Below are positions 26,319 to 34,257 of a stretch of DNA of 64,000 bases, one piece after another (positions within the stretch are counted from its first letter, which is position 1; each line of letters begins with the position of its first letter). The stretch is from an uncultured Dorea sp. (lineage in GTDB: Bacteria > Bacillota > Clostridia > Lachnospirales > Lachnospiraceae). Both the position numbers and the translations under genes were made by a program. Location of the stretch: NCBI GenBank assembly GCA_910577685.1, contig CAJTOH010000012.1, positions 24,147 to 88,146 on the forward strand, in the 5' to 3' direction. The notes beneath the pieces are model-generated. The model ran no database searches and was not told the origin of the DNA. It saw only the letters and a list, made by a program, of their open reading frames with translations.

Positions 26319-27089
26319 TTAAATTAAAAGGCCCATGGTCTTTTGACCTTCCTGCTCTGATTTCTTCTTTTGCAGCATCATGGAAATACTCTGCATTGTC
26401 TGTTGGTGCGTCAACTCTTGAAGAGCCTTTGCAATGTCAGTATCTCCCATACGGCTCTGTGCTGCAGTCAAATTAGTTGCAGCATATCCATTATAATCGA
26501 TTGCGTAATCGAGAGAATTGGACTGTGCGCCAAAAGTGCTGCGGTTGCTGTTGACTTGTGCTAAAGCATTGTCAATTGCATTCAGATCGAAATCTTTTGT
26601 TACATCAAAGTCTGCGATACCAAGTGCCTGTAATGTGGAATTCGATGCGTTATTGACGGTTAAAGAGCCGCCGCCTGCATCTGATACAAGCTGAACACCG
26701 TTACTCATACTGCCATCCAACAGATTCATACCATTATAACGAGTCTGGGTAGCAATATGCTCAATACCCTGTTTTAGCTGGTCGATCTCTTTCTGAATAT
26801 CTGCCCGGTTTGAGTCATTGAGAATAGAACTGCTGGCACGCAGACCCAGTTCACGCATTCTCTGTAAATGACCGGTGATACTGCCTAACGCGGAATCAGA
26901 AGTGTGCAGCATGTTAGCGCCGTCGCTAAGATTCTTCGTACCTGTATTATAACCTGTAACCTGTGCTTTTTCCTTTTCGACGATCGCCAACTCAGCGGCT
27001 CCGTCAGCAGCAGACATCAGTCGGTTACCGCTTGAAATATGTCCGTATAAATAAGGTGTTGTGCTGCTTATTGCGGAAATCCTGCTCAT
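26319..27089 (-). CDS. Short divergent orphan flagellin
   Basis: A 256-residue flagellin consisting of the conserved D0/D1 helices only, without variable D2/D3 domains. The N-terminal part has the family blocks SSGNRLMSAADGAAELAI, LQRMREL (residues 75-81) and QTRYNGMNLLDG; the C-terminal part has AQSRMGDTDIAKALQELTHQQTM in its recognisable place. The extreme termini deviate: the start lacks the usual INTN block and the end reads QKKKSEQEGQKTMGLLI where flagellins normally have ANQ...VLSLL. No other flagellar, chaperone or regulator gene is in the window. AAAGGAGG precedes the ATG. It may be a secondary or non-filament flagellin. Confidence 0.88.
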   Translation of the reverse strand: MSRISAISSTTPYLYGHISSGNRLMSAADGAAELAIVEKEKAQVTGYNTGTKNLSDGANMLHTSDSALGSITGHLQRMRELGLRASSSILNDSNRADIQKEIDQLKQGIEHIATQTRYNGMNLLDGSMSNGVQLVSDAGGGSLTVNNASNSTLQALGIADFDVTKDFDLNAIDNALAQVNSNRSTFGAQSNSLDYAIDYNGYAATNLTAAQSRMGDTDIAKALQELTHQQTMQSISMMLQKKKSEQEGQKTMGLLI

Positions 27090-27337
27090 ATATATTCCTC
27101 CTTTCTAATTATTATGAAAAATATACTTGCTGGAAAATCCATCTGTAAGTAAACGTATCACAATGGATTCTTTGGGTATACCTTCATATATAATATCGTA
27201 CAAATATTCAAATTAATTACCAATATTTTCATAATATTTTACTCCAATAAGCAATCCTGTAGGGTTTGTTTAATCCTTTACCGGCTGGATTTCGGTTAAG
27301 TATCGGTTAAATATCGATTAAGTAAGCAAATTAAGTG

Positions 27338-27366
27338 TTGACAGGATCTGGAAATTAGGATATATT
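27338..27366 (+). promoter_or_regulatory. Promoter of the riboswitch-ATPase transcript
   Basis: A consensus TTGACA, 17-base spacer and TATATT, with the predicted start about ten bases before the riboswitch. Confidence 0.8.
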
Positions 27367-27376
27367 AATTATCAGA

Positions 27377-27518
27377 TAAAAGGGAGTAACTTGCGTGACC
27401 GGATTTTGCCGGGGACGTTTACGATGTCGTCAGTACGATGATATATATCCATCCGTATCGTAATGAAATGGTGAGACTTTTATTGCATAGTTTCTTATGC
27501 AATAGGGGTCTCTTTTTT
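27377..27518 (+). ncRNA. yybP-ykoY (manganese) riboswitch with terminator
   Basis: The leader contains the hallmark words of the yybP-ykoY class: AAAAGGGAGTAAC at the 5' side, a GCCGGGGACG segment, GTCGTCAGTACGATG in the middle, and AATGGTGAGACTTTTATTGC at the 3' side. The last element doubles as the left arm of an intrinsic terminator (GAGAC at 27473-27477 with GGTCTC at 27507-27512, then six T). That is the expected expression platform: Mn2+ binding to the aptamer sequesters GAGACTTT and prevents termination. This class is established as a Mn2+ sensor, and it often precedes P-type ATPases and other metal exporters. Confidence 0.82.
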
Positions 27519-27647
27519 ATGCGGTATATGAATTATTTTTCTATTTCCGCCGCCTGCATTGCCTGAAATATGGGAATGATAAAAAGTAGGCTTCTATGTA
27601 AAGGAACGTGAATCAAATTTTTGGATAGATTGTGAGAAAGAGAGGAA

Positions 27648-30203
27648 ATGATTATGCTGACGAGTACACAGGCAAGAATGAATCAGGAGAAGTTTGGGTT
27701 TAACGAACTGACGGAGGGAGAGAAGAAGAATACTCTTAGGATTTTCCTAGAACAGTTCAAGGATTTTCTTGTGATAATTTTGATGATAGCGGCCGTGGTA
27801 TCAGGATTCCTTGGAGATATCGAGAGTACGGCGGTTATCTTGGTTGTGGTTGTTATGAATTCTGTCTTAGGGACGGTACAGACTTTAAAGGCGGAACAAT
27901 CCCTGAATGGATTAAAGCAGTTGGCCGCGCCTGCGGCAAAGGTGGTGAGGGACGGAACCCTTATACAGATTCCGTCTAGGGAGGTTACGGTTGGTGATGA
28001 GGTGGTGATCGAAGCAGGAGATTGTATTCCTGCCGACGGAAGGTTAATCACTTGTTTCAGTCTGGAGGTGGATGAGAGCACTTTAACAGGTGAAAGTCTG
28101 GCTGTAGAAAAGTCGCTTGAGGAACCGCCCCAAGGAGCTGCGTTGGGAGATCAAACGAATCGGGTGTTCTCCGGGAGTTTCGTAACCTACGGACGGGGAA
28201 CTTATGAGGTGACCGGGATCGGGATGAAGACGGAAGTAGGTAAAATTGCCGGATTATTAAATAAGGCTTCCGAAAAACGAACTCCCCTGCAGATCAGTCT
28301 TGATGAGTTTGGAAAGAAATTATCGGTCATTATAATGGCGTTCTGCGGCATACTCTTCGTGATGAGTATTATGAGAGGCGGATCTGCCGGGGACGCCTTT
28401 TTATTCGCGGTTGCTCTGGCAGTGGCGGCGATTCCTGAGGCGTTAAGTTCGATCGTTACGATCGTATTATCGTTTGGCACGCAGAAGATGGCGAAGGAGC
28501 ATGCTATTATAAGAAAGCTGCAGGCCGTAGAAGGACTTGGAAGCGTTTCGGTTATCTGTTCTGATAAGACAGGGACTCTGACGCAGAATAAGATGACCGT
28601 GGAAGAATATTATGTAGACGGCGGGAGAGTCCCTGCGGAAGAGATTGATTTGGGGAGGAAAGGGCAGGAGATGCTGCTTATACACAGTATCCTCTGTAAT
28701 GACGCTTCCAATACGGACGGCAGGGAAATAGGGGATCCTACGGAGACGGCGCTGGTTAATCTCGGAAAAAGGCTTGGAATAAGCAGCGCCGATATACGCG
28801 ACCGGTATCCTAGAGTGTCGGAGATTCCTTTTGACAGCGGCAGGAAAAGGATGTCCACGGAGCATAAGATGGACGAACGGACCGTTATGATTGTGAAGGG
28901 AGCCGTAGACGTTCTGATGGGACGTATTGTTTTTATCAGGGAGGGGGATTCGGAAAGACCATTTACCGGTGAGGACAGGGCACGGATTGAGGAGCAGAAT
29001 ATGGAATTCTCCCAAAACGGGTTGAGGGTGCTTGCATTTGCTTATAAGGAAATGGATGAAAACAGGGAGCTGTCTTTGGAAGATGAGGAGAGACTTACAT
29101 TCTTGGGACTGATTGCCATGATGGATCCGCCCCGCAGGGAATCGAAAGAGGCTGTGGGCAGGTGTATCCAAGCGGGGATTAAGCCCGTGATGATTACAGG
29201 CGATCATAAGATAACGGCGGCGGCCATCGCGAAGCGGCTCGGGATATTGGAAGATGAGTCGGAAGCCTGCGAGGGCGCTGTCATTGAGAATATGACGGAC
29301 GAGGAGCTTTTGGATTTTGTGGAGGGTATTTCCGTATATGCACGGGTTTCTCCGGAACATAAGATCAGGATCGTGCGGGCATGGCAGGAGAAGGGAAATA
29401 TTGTGGCAATGACCGGGGACGGTGTAAATGACGCCCCGGCTTTGAAACAGGCGGATATCGGCGTCGCTATGGGAATTACAGGGAGCGAAGTCTCTAAGGA
29501 CGCGGCTTCCATGGTTTTGACGGACGATAATTTTGCTACGATTATCAAAGCGGTAGAAAACGGCAGGAATATCTATCAGAATATTAAGAATTCTATCCAG
29601 TTTTTACTTTCCGGTAATTTCGCTGCGATTCTGGTGGTATTGTTTGCATCAGCCGCAGGACTTCCCGTGCCATTTGAACCTGTGCATTTATTGTTCATTA
29701 ATCTTCTGACTGACAGCCTCCCTGCTATTGCGCTGGGATTGGAACCCCACAAAGATGAGATTATGAGGAAGAAACCAAGGTCTGTGAATGAATCAATACT
29801 GACAAGGAATTATCTGGCTGATATCGGTACGGAAGGACTGTGTATCGCAGTGATGACGGGAATTGCATTTTTAACGGGGTATCGCGGCGGGGGAGCCGTT
29901 CCTGCAAGTACAATGGCATTTGCTACTCTGTGTATGAGCCGCCTTATGCACGGATTCAATTGTAAATCACCAAGACCGGTTGTATTTTCGCCGTCGTTAT
30001 GCAATAATAGTTATTTAATTGGTGCATTTTTAATTGGTATGGCATTGATTACATGCGTGCTGCTTCTGCCGGCGCTGCAGGGCATATTTAAAGTAGTTAC
30101 GCTGGATATGGGACAGTTAGCGGCAGTATTTGGATTGTCATTCTTAAATCTGCCGGTTATACAGTTAATGAAGTGGAGGAAAGTCCGCAGATCTGCCATG
30201 TAG
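27648..30203 (+). CDS. P2A-type cation ATPase, probable Mn2+/Ca2+ exporter
   Basis: An 851-residue P-type ATPase of the SERCA/PMR1 class. It shows the actuator loop LTGES, phosphorylated D306 in SDKTGTLTQ, nucleotide-binding KGAVDVLM, the hinge MTGDGVNDAPALKQADIG, membrane helix 4 with AAIPEAL and helix 6 with NLLTDSLPAIALGLEP. PMR1-like pumps move Ca2+ and Mn2+; the Mn2+-sensing riboswitch directly upstream favours manganese efflux. Two in-frame starts, ATG 27648 and ATG 27654, are both possible behind GAGAGG. The AI-2E-type permease gene follows after about 90 bases and could be co-transcribed. Confidence 0.92.
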   Translation: MIMLTSTQARMNQEKFGFNELTEGEKKNTLRIFLEQFKDFLVIILMIAAVVSGFLGDIESTAVILVVVVMNSVLGTVQTLKAEQSLNGLKQLAAPAAKVVRDGTLIQIPSREVTVGDEVVIEAGDCIPADGRLITCFSLEVDESTLTGESLAVEKSLEEPPQGAALGDQTNRVFSGSFVTYGRGTYEVTGIGMKTEVGKIAGLLNKASEKRTPLQISLDEFGKKLSVIIMAFCGILFVMSIMRGGSAGDAFLFAVALAVAAIPEALSSIVTIVLSFGTQKMAKEHAIIRKLQAVEGLGSVSVICSDKTGTLTQNKMTVEEYYVDGGRVPAEEIDLGRKGQEMLLIHSILCNDASNTDGREIGDPTETALVNLGKRLGISSADIRDRYPRVSEIPFDSGRKRMSTEHKMDERTVMIVKGAVDVLMGRIVFIREGDSERPFTGEDRARIEEQNMEFSQNGLRVLAFAYKEMDENRELSLEDEERLTFLGLIAMMDPPRRESKEAVGRCIQAGIKPVMITGDHKITAAAIAKRLGILEDESEACEGAVIENMTDEELLDFVEGISVYARVSPEHKIRIVRAWQEKGNIVAMTGDGVNDAPALKQADIGVAMGITGSEVSKDAASMVLTDDNFATIIKAVENGRNIYQNIKNSIQFLLSGNFAAILVVLFASAAGLPVPFEPVHLLFINLLTDSLPAIALGLEPHKDEIMRKKPRSVNESILTRNYLADIGTEGLCIAVMTGIAFLTGYRGGGAVPASTMAFATLCMSRLMHGFNCKSPRPVVFSPSLCNNSYLIGAFLIGMALITCVLLLPALQGIFKVVTLDMGQLAAVFGLSFLNLPVIQLMKWRKVRRSAM

Positions 30204-30296
30204 GATTGGCCGAACATAGATATCCTGCGTATCATGGAGACAGAAAGCGAGCGTGGATGTGGGAAGCAGTGTCAGATAAAAGATTAGGAGGTTTAT

Positions 30297-31463
30297 ATGG
30301 AATTAAGTAATGAGACGGTAAGGAAGATAAGAGGGTTAATCGTATTTACGGCGTTGATTACGGCGTGCCTTTGGAAATATGACGTGGTGGTCAGTGTGCT
30401 GGCTTTTGTGTTTCACATTATCCTTCCGTTTGTTCTTGGAGGTGCGATTGCGTTTGTGCTGAATGTACCGATGAATTTTGTACAGAGGAATCTTTTTAGT
30501 GAGAATAAGACGAAGGGCAAAAAATATATGCAGAAGCTGGCCCGTCCGGTCAGTATGCTGATTGTAATCTTTGGTGTGTTTGGAATTGTGGGAATTGTGA
30601 TGTTTGTGCTGATTCCTCAGCTTGGGACTACATTTGCAAATCTGGGTTCGAGTATACAGGAATTTATTCCGAAAGTACAGGAATGGGCCGAGGATATTTT
30701 CCATAATAATCAGGAGATTATGGAGTGGGTGAATAGTCTGGAATTTGACTGGAATAAGATTATGGAGACAGGGATTCATTTCTTCAAAAACGGAGCAGGA
30801 AGTGTACTGGATTCGACGATTACAGCGGCAAAAAGTATTGTGAGCGGTATTACGACCTTCTTTATTGCCTTTGTGTTTGCAGTTTATATTCTTCTCCAGA
30901 AGGAGAAATTGGGGCTTCAGGCGAAGAAGGTACTTTTTGCTTTTGTCAGGAGAGGACGCGGGGAGGCGGCTTTAGAAGTGTTGTCTCTGACTTATAATAC
31001 GTTTTCTAGTTTCCTGACGGGTCAGTGTGTGGAGGCAGTGATTTTAGGCAGTATGTTCGTTGTGTCCATGGCGGTGTTCAGGCTTCCGTATGCGCTTTTG
31101 ATCGGAATTGTGATTGCCTTTACCGCGCTGATTCCGATTTTCGGGGCGTTTGTCGGATGTGCGGTCGGAGTGTTTATGATATTTATTGAGGATCCGTTGA
31201 AGGCGCTGATTTTTGTCGTGCTGTTTCTGGTCCTGCAGCAGGTTGAGGGGAATCTGATTTATCCCCATGTGGTGGGCAATTCCGTAGGGCTTCCATCAAT
31301 CTGGGTACTGGCGGCAGTCAGTATTGGGGGCAGCCTGATGGGGGTTGTCGGGATGTTGATCTTTATACCGATTGTGTCTGTGGTATACGCGTTATTCAGG
31401 GAGGTTGTGTACTTAAAACTGAAGCAGAGGGAGATTACGCCGGAGGAAGTGGAGAAGATTTAA
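30297..31463 (+). CDS. AI-2E family transporter (YtvI/PerM type)
   Basis: A 388-residue membrane protein of the AI-2E/PerM family: two N-terminal spans with PFVLGGAIAFVLNVP, a soluble stretch (residues 85-175), then five or six spans containing the family blocks LTGQCVEAVILG, ALIGIVIAFTALIPIFGAF (split over the helix) and VGNSVGLPSIWVL. Family members have been linked to autoinducer-2 release, Na+(Li+)/H+ antiport or sporulation; the substrate here is open. AGGAGG precedes the ATG. Confidence 0.9.
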   Translation: MELSNETVRKIRGLIVFTALITACLWKYDVVVSVLAFVFHIILPFVLGGAIAFVLNVPMNFVQRNLFSENKTKGKKYMQKLARPVSMLIVIFGVFGIVGIVMFVLIPQLGTTFANLGSSIQEFIPKVQEWAEDIFHNNQEIMEWVNSLEFDWNKIMETGIHFFKNGAGSVLDSTITAAKSIVSGITTFFIAFVFAVYILLQKEKLGLQAKKVLFAFVRRGRGEAALEVLSLTYNTFSSFLTGQCVEAVILGSMFVVSMAVFRLPYALLIGIVIAFTALIPIFGAFVGCAVGVFMIFIEDPLKALIFVVLFLVLQQVEGNLIYPHVVGNSVGLPSIWVLAAVSIGGSLMGVVGMLIFIPIVSVVYALFREVVYLKLKQREITPEEVEKI

Positions 31464-31490
31464 GCTCTTTAATATCAAGGATATGAGAAT

Positions 31491-31597
31491 GGCAGGGGCT
31501 GTTGCAATAAGCAAAACAATTACAAGATATGGCGGAATTTAGTTTCTGGAAAATGCCGTATCTTGTGGGATTTGTGCTTAATGCGACAGCCCCTGCC
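31491..31597. repeat. Long two-tier inverted repeat (terminator or small mobile hairpin)
   Basis: Outer arms GGCAGGGGCTGTTGCA (31491-31506) and TGCGACAGCCCCTGCC (31582-31597), inner arms ACAAGATATGGC (31522-31533) and GCCGTATCTTGT (31555-31566). The hairpin is 107 bases long, larger than an ordinary terminator, and abuts a gene fragment. Confidence 0.7.
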
Positions 31598-31605
31598 TGT
31601 TATCT

Positions 31606-31734
31606 TTAGGATACAAAACCAAAGTATCTCTTAAGAAGTTACTCGAAGGATTTTCCATGTCTAGCTTCATCTCTTGCCATCTCATGAACGGTGTCATGGA
31701 TTGCATCCAGGTTAGCAACTATTGCTCTCTTAGC
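31606..31734 (-). pseudogene. Rubrerythrin 3' fragment
   Basis: The minus strand encodes AKRAIVANLDAIHDTVHEMA then RDEARHGKSFE, an in-frame TAG/TAA-type stop, and LLKRYFG. This is the C-terminal 42 residues of the rubrerythrin encoded at 32894-33436, with few substitutions. It lacks everything upstream and carries a stop where the intact gene has Gly, so it is a dead duplicate. Confidence 0.85.
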
Positions 31735-31740
31735 GGGGGC

Positions 31741-31779
31741 AGACATGGCATGGCTTTTGAGGAGCTGTTAAAGAAGTAT
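31741..31779 (+). pseudogene. Second rubrerythrin tail fragment in opposite orientation
   Basis: On the plus strand the frame RHGMAFEELLKKY matches the rubrerythrin tail (RHGKAFEGLLKRY in the intact gene), but with different residues and on the opposite strand to the neighbouring fragment. It is only 13 residues, so the call rests on a short but specific match. Confidence 0.55.
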
Positions 31780-31792
31780 AGTATTCACAAAA

Positions 31793-32020
31793 CTATGCAA
31801 CTTTTGTATAATTGATTACTGAGATCTCCTGCATAAGCTGTTTGGCTGTGTTCACTAACTTCTCTAACTGTCGTGCTGTTTCATCTGAATAATATTTTGC
31901 GCCGCACTGCTCACATTCTTCACAGGGGACATTTTTCACGATAATCACACATCCCTTATAATTTACTACATGGGTTGTGGTAGATTCGATTAAATCATTA
32001 CATTTACAATACATACACAT
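31793..32020 (-). CDS. YgiT-type zinc-finger (MqsA-like) antitoxin
   Basis: A 75-residue protein with an N-terminal CMYCKC and a later CEECEQCGAKYYSDE, the double-cysteine zinc site of YgiT/MqsA N-terminal domains, and a short helical tail but no helix-turn-helix. Encoded directly after a DUF4258 gene, with its AAGGAGG inside that gene's last codons, so translation is coupled. DUF4258-YgiT pairs are toxin-antitoxin-like modules; here the presumed toxin comes first. DNA binding would need another partner because the HTH domain is absent. Confidence 0.8.
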   Translation of the reverse strand: MCMYCKCNDLIESTTTHVVNYKGCVIIVKNVPCEECEQCGAKYYSDETARQLEKLVNTAKQLMQEISVINYTKVA

Positions 32021-32332
32021 CTACTTATTCCTCCTTGTCTTTAAATCTTCCATAAACTTTATAGTGTTTGGATAATATGCTGTTATAATATAAAGGACTT
32101 GACCATCAGAGCCAACAACAGTGTGCAATACGTTATGACCAATAGTATAACCAAATATTAAACAACTTGGATGTGGAAAATCATCAGGATAATCTTCTAT
32201 GATTTCACCAGACATAATACAGTCACCGATATCATCTATGCTTATATCTCTTTCCTGCATACGTTCAAGGCAATGTGTAGACCATTTTATTTTTGCAGTA
32301 CGGTATAGGCTCTGGATAATTTCTATATTCAT
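32021..32332 (-). CDS. DUF4258 protein, putative toxin
   Basis: A 103-residue protein with the DUF4258 pattern: a SxHxxxRMQERDIS segment (STHCLERMQERDIS, residues 18-31), then IMSGEIIEDYPDD, a central LIFGYTIGHNVLHTVVG strand and a terminal IITAYYP. DUF4258 is related to the RelE/BrnT-like toxin folds and is found next to YgiT antitoxins. Stop and next start are adjacent. AT-rich compared with flanking genes, suggesting that the pair was inserted between rubrerythrin and its duplicate fragment. Confidence 0.78.
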   Translation of the reverse strand: MNIEIIQSLYRTAKIKWSTHCLERMQERDISIDDIGDCIMSGEIIEDYPDDFPHPSCLIFGYTIGHNVLHTVVGSDGQVLYIITAYYPNTIKFMEDLKTRRNK

Positions 32333-32824
32333 GTTGTTCCTCCTCTTTTGTTAGAAATTAATGGCTTCCCCTTTTTGTGCATTGCGCTTTTTTAGATATT
32401 CTTATAAAATGGGCAGGCAGATGCCCAATATAGGAAATGTTCTATATTCTTAACGATTGCTGCTATTTATTATATTGGTCTTCACAGCAAAAAACAAGCT
32501 AAAATGCACTTTCTCATAATAGAACCAGTTATTGTGCCTTTTCAATATTTTCTAATACTTATAGTAAGTATAGTATTGCAAATTCCCAGAAGGACAAATT
32601 TTCAATTCTCTGAGCATGTTTTAATACAATAAAGCTTTGTGCCTAATTGAGCGATACGAATTGTATTAAAAGCGCGGAAAAACAAAATGGATAAGGAGTT
32701 TACTGTTTGAGTTCTCGAAAGAGAGCTCTTTTCTTACATTTTGATTACACAGTTTTTTATAACACAGCTTATCCAATTCGCCCAGAATCTTACACAGCTA
32801 TTTGCACAGCCGCTGAAGCAAAAA
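32333..32824. other. AT-rich intergenic region
   Basis: About 490 bases with no convincing gene. One short plus-strand frame overlaps the rubrerythrin terminator and lacks a binding site. The start of the region must carry the promoter for the toxin-antitoxin pair (minus strand). Confidence 0.5.
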
Positions 32825-32856
32825 AAGGGGATTCGCCCAAAAGAGCCAATCCCCTT
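32825..32856 (-). terminator. Rubrerythrin terminator
   Basis: Stem AAGGGGATT / AATCCCCTT with a run of T on the minus strand, 38 bases after the stop. Confidence 0.85.
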
Positions 32857-32893
32857 AAAATGTCGTCTTTCTTTGATTTTACAGGCTTTTTGA

Positions 32894-33436
32894 TTAGCCG
32901 AAATACCTCTTAAGAAGTCCTTCAAATGCCTTACCATGTCTAGCCTCATCTCTAGCCATCTCGTGTACGGTATCATGGATTGCGTCAAGGTTCGCAGCCT
33001 TAGCTCTCTTAGCCAGATCGAACTTGCCTGCAGTTGCGCCGTTCTCAGCGTCAACTCTCATCTCAAGGTTCTTCTTTGTGCTGTCTGTAACAACTTCTCC
33101 GAGTAACTCTGCAAACTTAGCTGCATGCTCAGCCTCTTCGTAAGCAGCCTTCTCCCAGTATAAGCCGATCTCCGGATATCCTTCTCTGTGAGCAACTCTC
33201 GCCATAGCAAGGTACATACCAACCTCTGTACACTCGCCTTCAAAGTTCGCTCTCAAATCAGCAACGATATCCTCGCTGACGCCCTTAGCTACGCCTATAA
33301 CGTGCTCTGCAGCCCATGTCTTCTCACCAGCCTGCTCTTTGAACTTGTCCGCTCCAACGCCGCACTGCGGACACTTGTCCGGTGCAGAATCTCCTTCATG
33401 AACATAGCCGCATACGGTACAAACAAATTTTTTCAT
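32894..33436 (-). CDS. Reverse rubrerythrin (N-terminal rubredoxin domain)
   Basis: A 180-residue peroxide-scavenging protein. The rubredoxin-like Fe site comes first (C6 and C9 in CTVCGY, C22 and C25 in CPQCG); the ferritin-like di-iron domain follows, with ligands in EGECTEVGMY, YEEAEHAAKFAELLG and MARDEARHG. This order is the reverse of classical rubrerythrin and is typical of clostridial peroxide reductases. Start at ATG 33436 behind AAAAGGAGAG; an upstream extension lacks a site. A large palindrome sits in its promoter region and perR lies directly upstream, so PerR control is likely. Confidence 0.95.
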   Translation of the reverse strand: MKKFVCTVCGYVHEGDSAPDKCPQCGVGADKFKEQAGEKTWAAEHVIGVAKGVSEDIVADLRANFEGECTEVGMYLAMARVAHREGYPEIGLYWEKAAYEEAEHAAKFAELLGEVVTDSTKKNLEMRVDAENGATAGKFDLAKRAKAANLDAIHDTVHEMARDEARHGKAFEGLLKRYFG

Positions 33437-33471
33437 AGTAAATCTCTCCTTTTCATATTTAAATTTATTGT

Positions 33472-33498
33472 TAATATCAGTAATAATTACTAATATTA
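33472..33498. promoter_or_regulatory. PerR/Fur-type operator before rubrerythrin
   Basis: A 27-base palindrome with TAATAT, AGTAAT, ATTACT and ATATTA in symmetric positions and only one mismatched pair around a central base. It covers the expected promoter of the rubrerythrin gene, 36 bases upstream of its start. Confidence 0.75.
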
Positions 33499-33562
33499 AA
33501 CTAACATAGATATTAATAAATGTCAATCACTATTTATTAAAATTATTCGTATTAAGGTAATT

Positions 33563-33985
33563 TTAATGAGAATCCTCTTCTTGGGACTGATTAAGCTGTT
33601 CTTCACAATCCCCGCAGATTCCATAGAACAGAGTTGTATGGGAATCAATCGTACCTTCAAACTGCTGGTTGGCAAGCTCTGTGATGGACTGAGCTTGCTG
33701 TTCCTCGAATGTAAGATCATAGACCTTGCCGCAGGAACGGCATACAACATGGTAGTGAGGGTCAACCCGTCCATCAAATCGGTCCCCTCCGTCAGGAGTA
33801 GAGATTTTGATGGCTTCGCCCATTTCTGCCAGAAGATTCAGATTACGGTATACTGTGCCGAGACTGATATTCGGAAATTCTTTTCTGACCTGCAGGTATA
33901 CAGTGTCAGCGGTAGGATGTTCAAGTGTGTGTTCCAAATAATCTTTGATTGCGGCGCGTTGTCTGCTGTATTTCATGTTTGCCAT
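33563..33985 (-). CDS. perR: Fur-family regulator, PerR type
   Basis: A 140-residue Fur-fold repressor. The N-terminal winged helix contains TVYRNLNLLAEMG; the hinge and metal site include DPHYHVVCRSCGKVYD; structural Zn is held by CRSC and CGDC. The small size, the D85/H91-like ligands near the DPHYH block and the adjacency to rubrerythrin favour PerR over Fur or Zur. PerR uses Fe-catalysed histidine oxidation to sense peroxide. A 7-1-7 repeat just upstream suggests autoregulation. GAAAGGAG precedes the ATG. Confidence 0.88.
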   Translation of the reverse strand: MANMKYSRQRAAIKDYLEHTLEHPTADTVYLQVRKEFPNISLGTVYRNLNLLAEMGEAIKISTPDGGDRFDGRVDPHYHVVCRSCGKVYDLTFEEQQAQSITELANQQFEGTIDSHTTLFYGICGDCEEQLNQSQEEDSH

Positions 33986-34005
33986 CTGTGTGCTCCTTTC
34001 AATAA

Positions 34006-34020
34006 TGATAACGGTTATTA
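34006..34020. promoter_or_regulatory. PerR box upstream of perR
   Basis: TGATAAC-G-GTTATTA, a 7-1-7 inverted repeat with one mismatch, 20 bases before the perR start; the form expected of a Fur/PerR box. Confidence 0.65.
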
Positions 34021-34257
34021 AAAACTAGTATAGTTCAGCATATGGCATTTGTCAACGAATAATTTAAAAATGTAACAATTCGTAATAATTGATTTGGAAT
34101 ATAATGTAATTATACCCACTATTTATGCGGAATATGACGGATGATTTATGAATAAACCGGGTTGACACTGGAAATATAAATGATATAATAATAACGTAAC
34201 ATATGTAACAATTCTGTAATATTTACGAAAGATAAGAAAACATAAAGGAGGGAGTTT

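Noticed and set aside
28467..29360. 297-residue open frame antisense to the P-type ATPase
   Set aside because: Shadow frame over conserved ATPase motifs; no start signal or recognisable domain.
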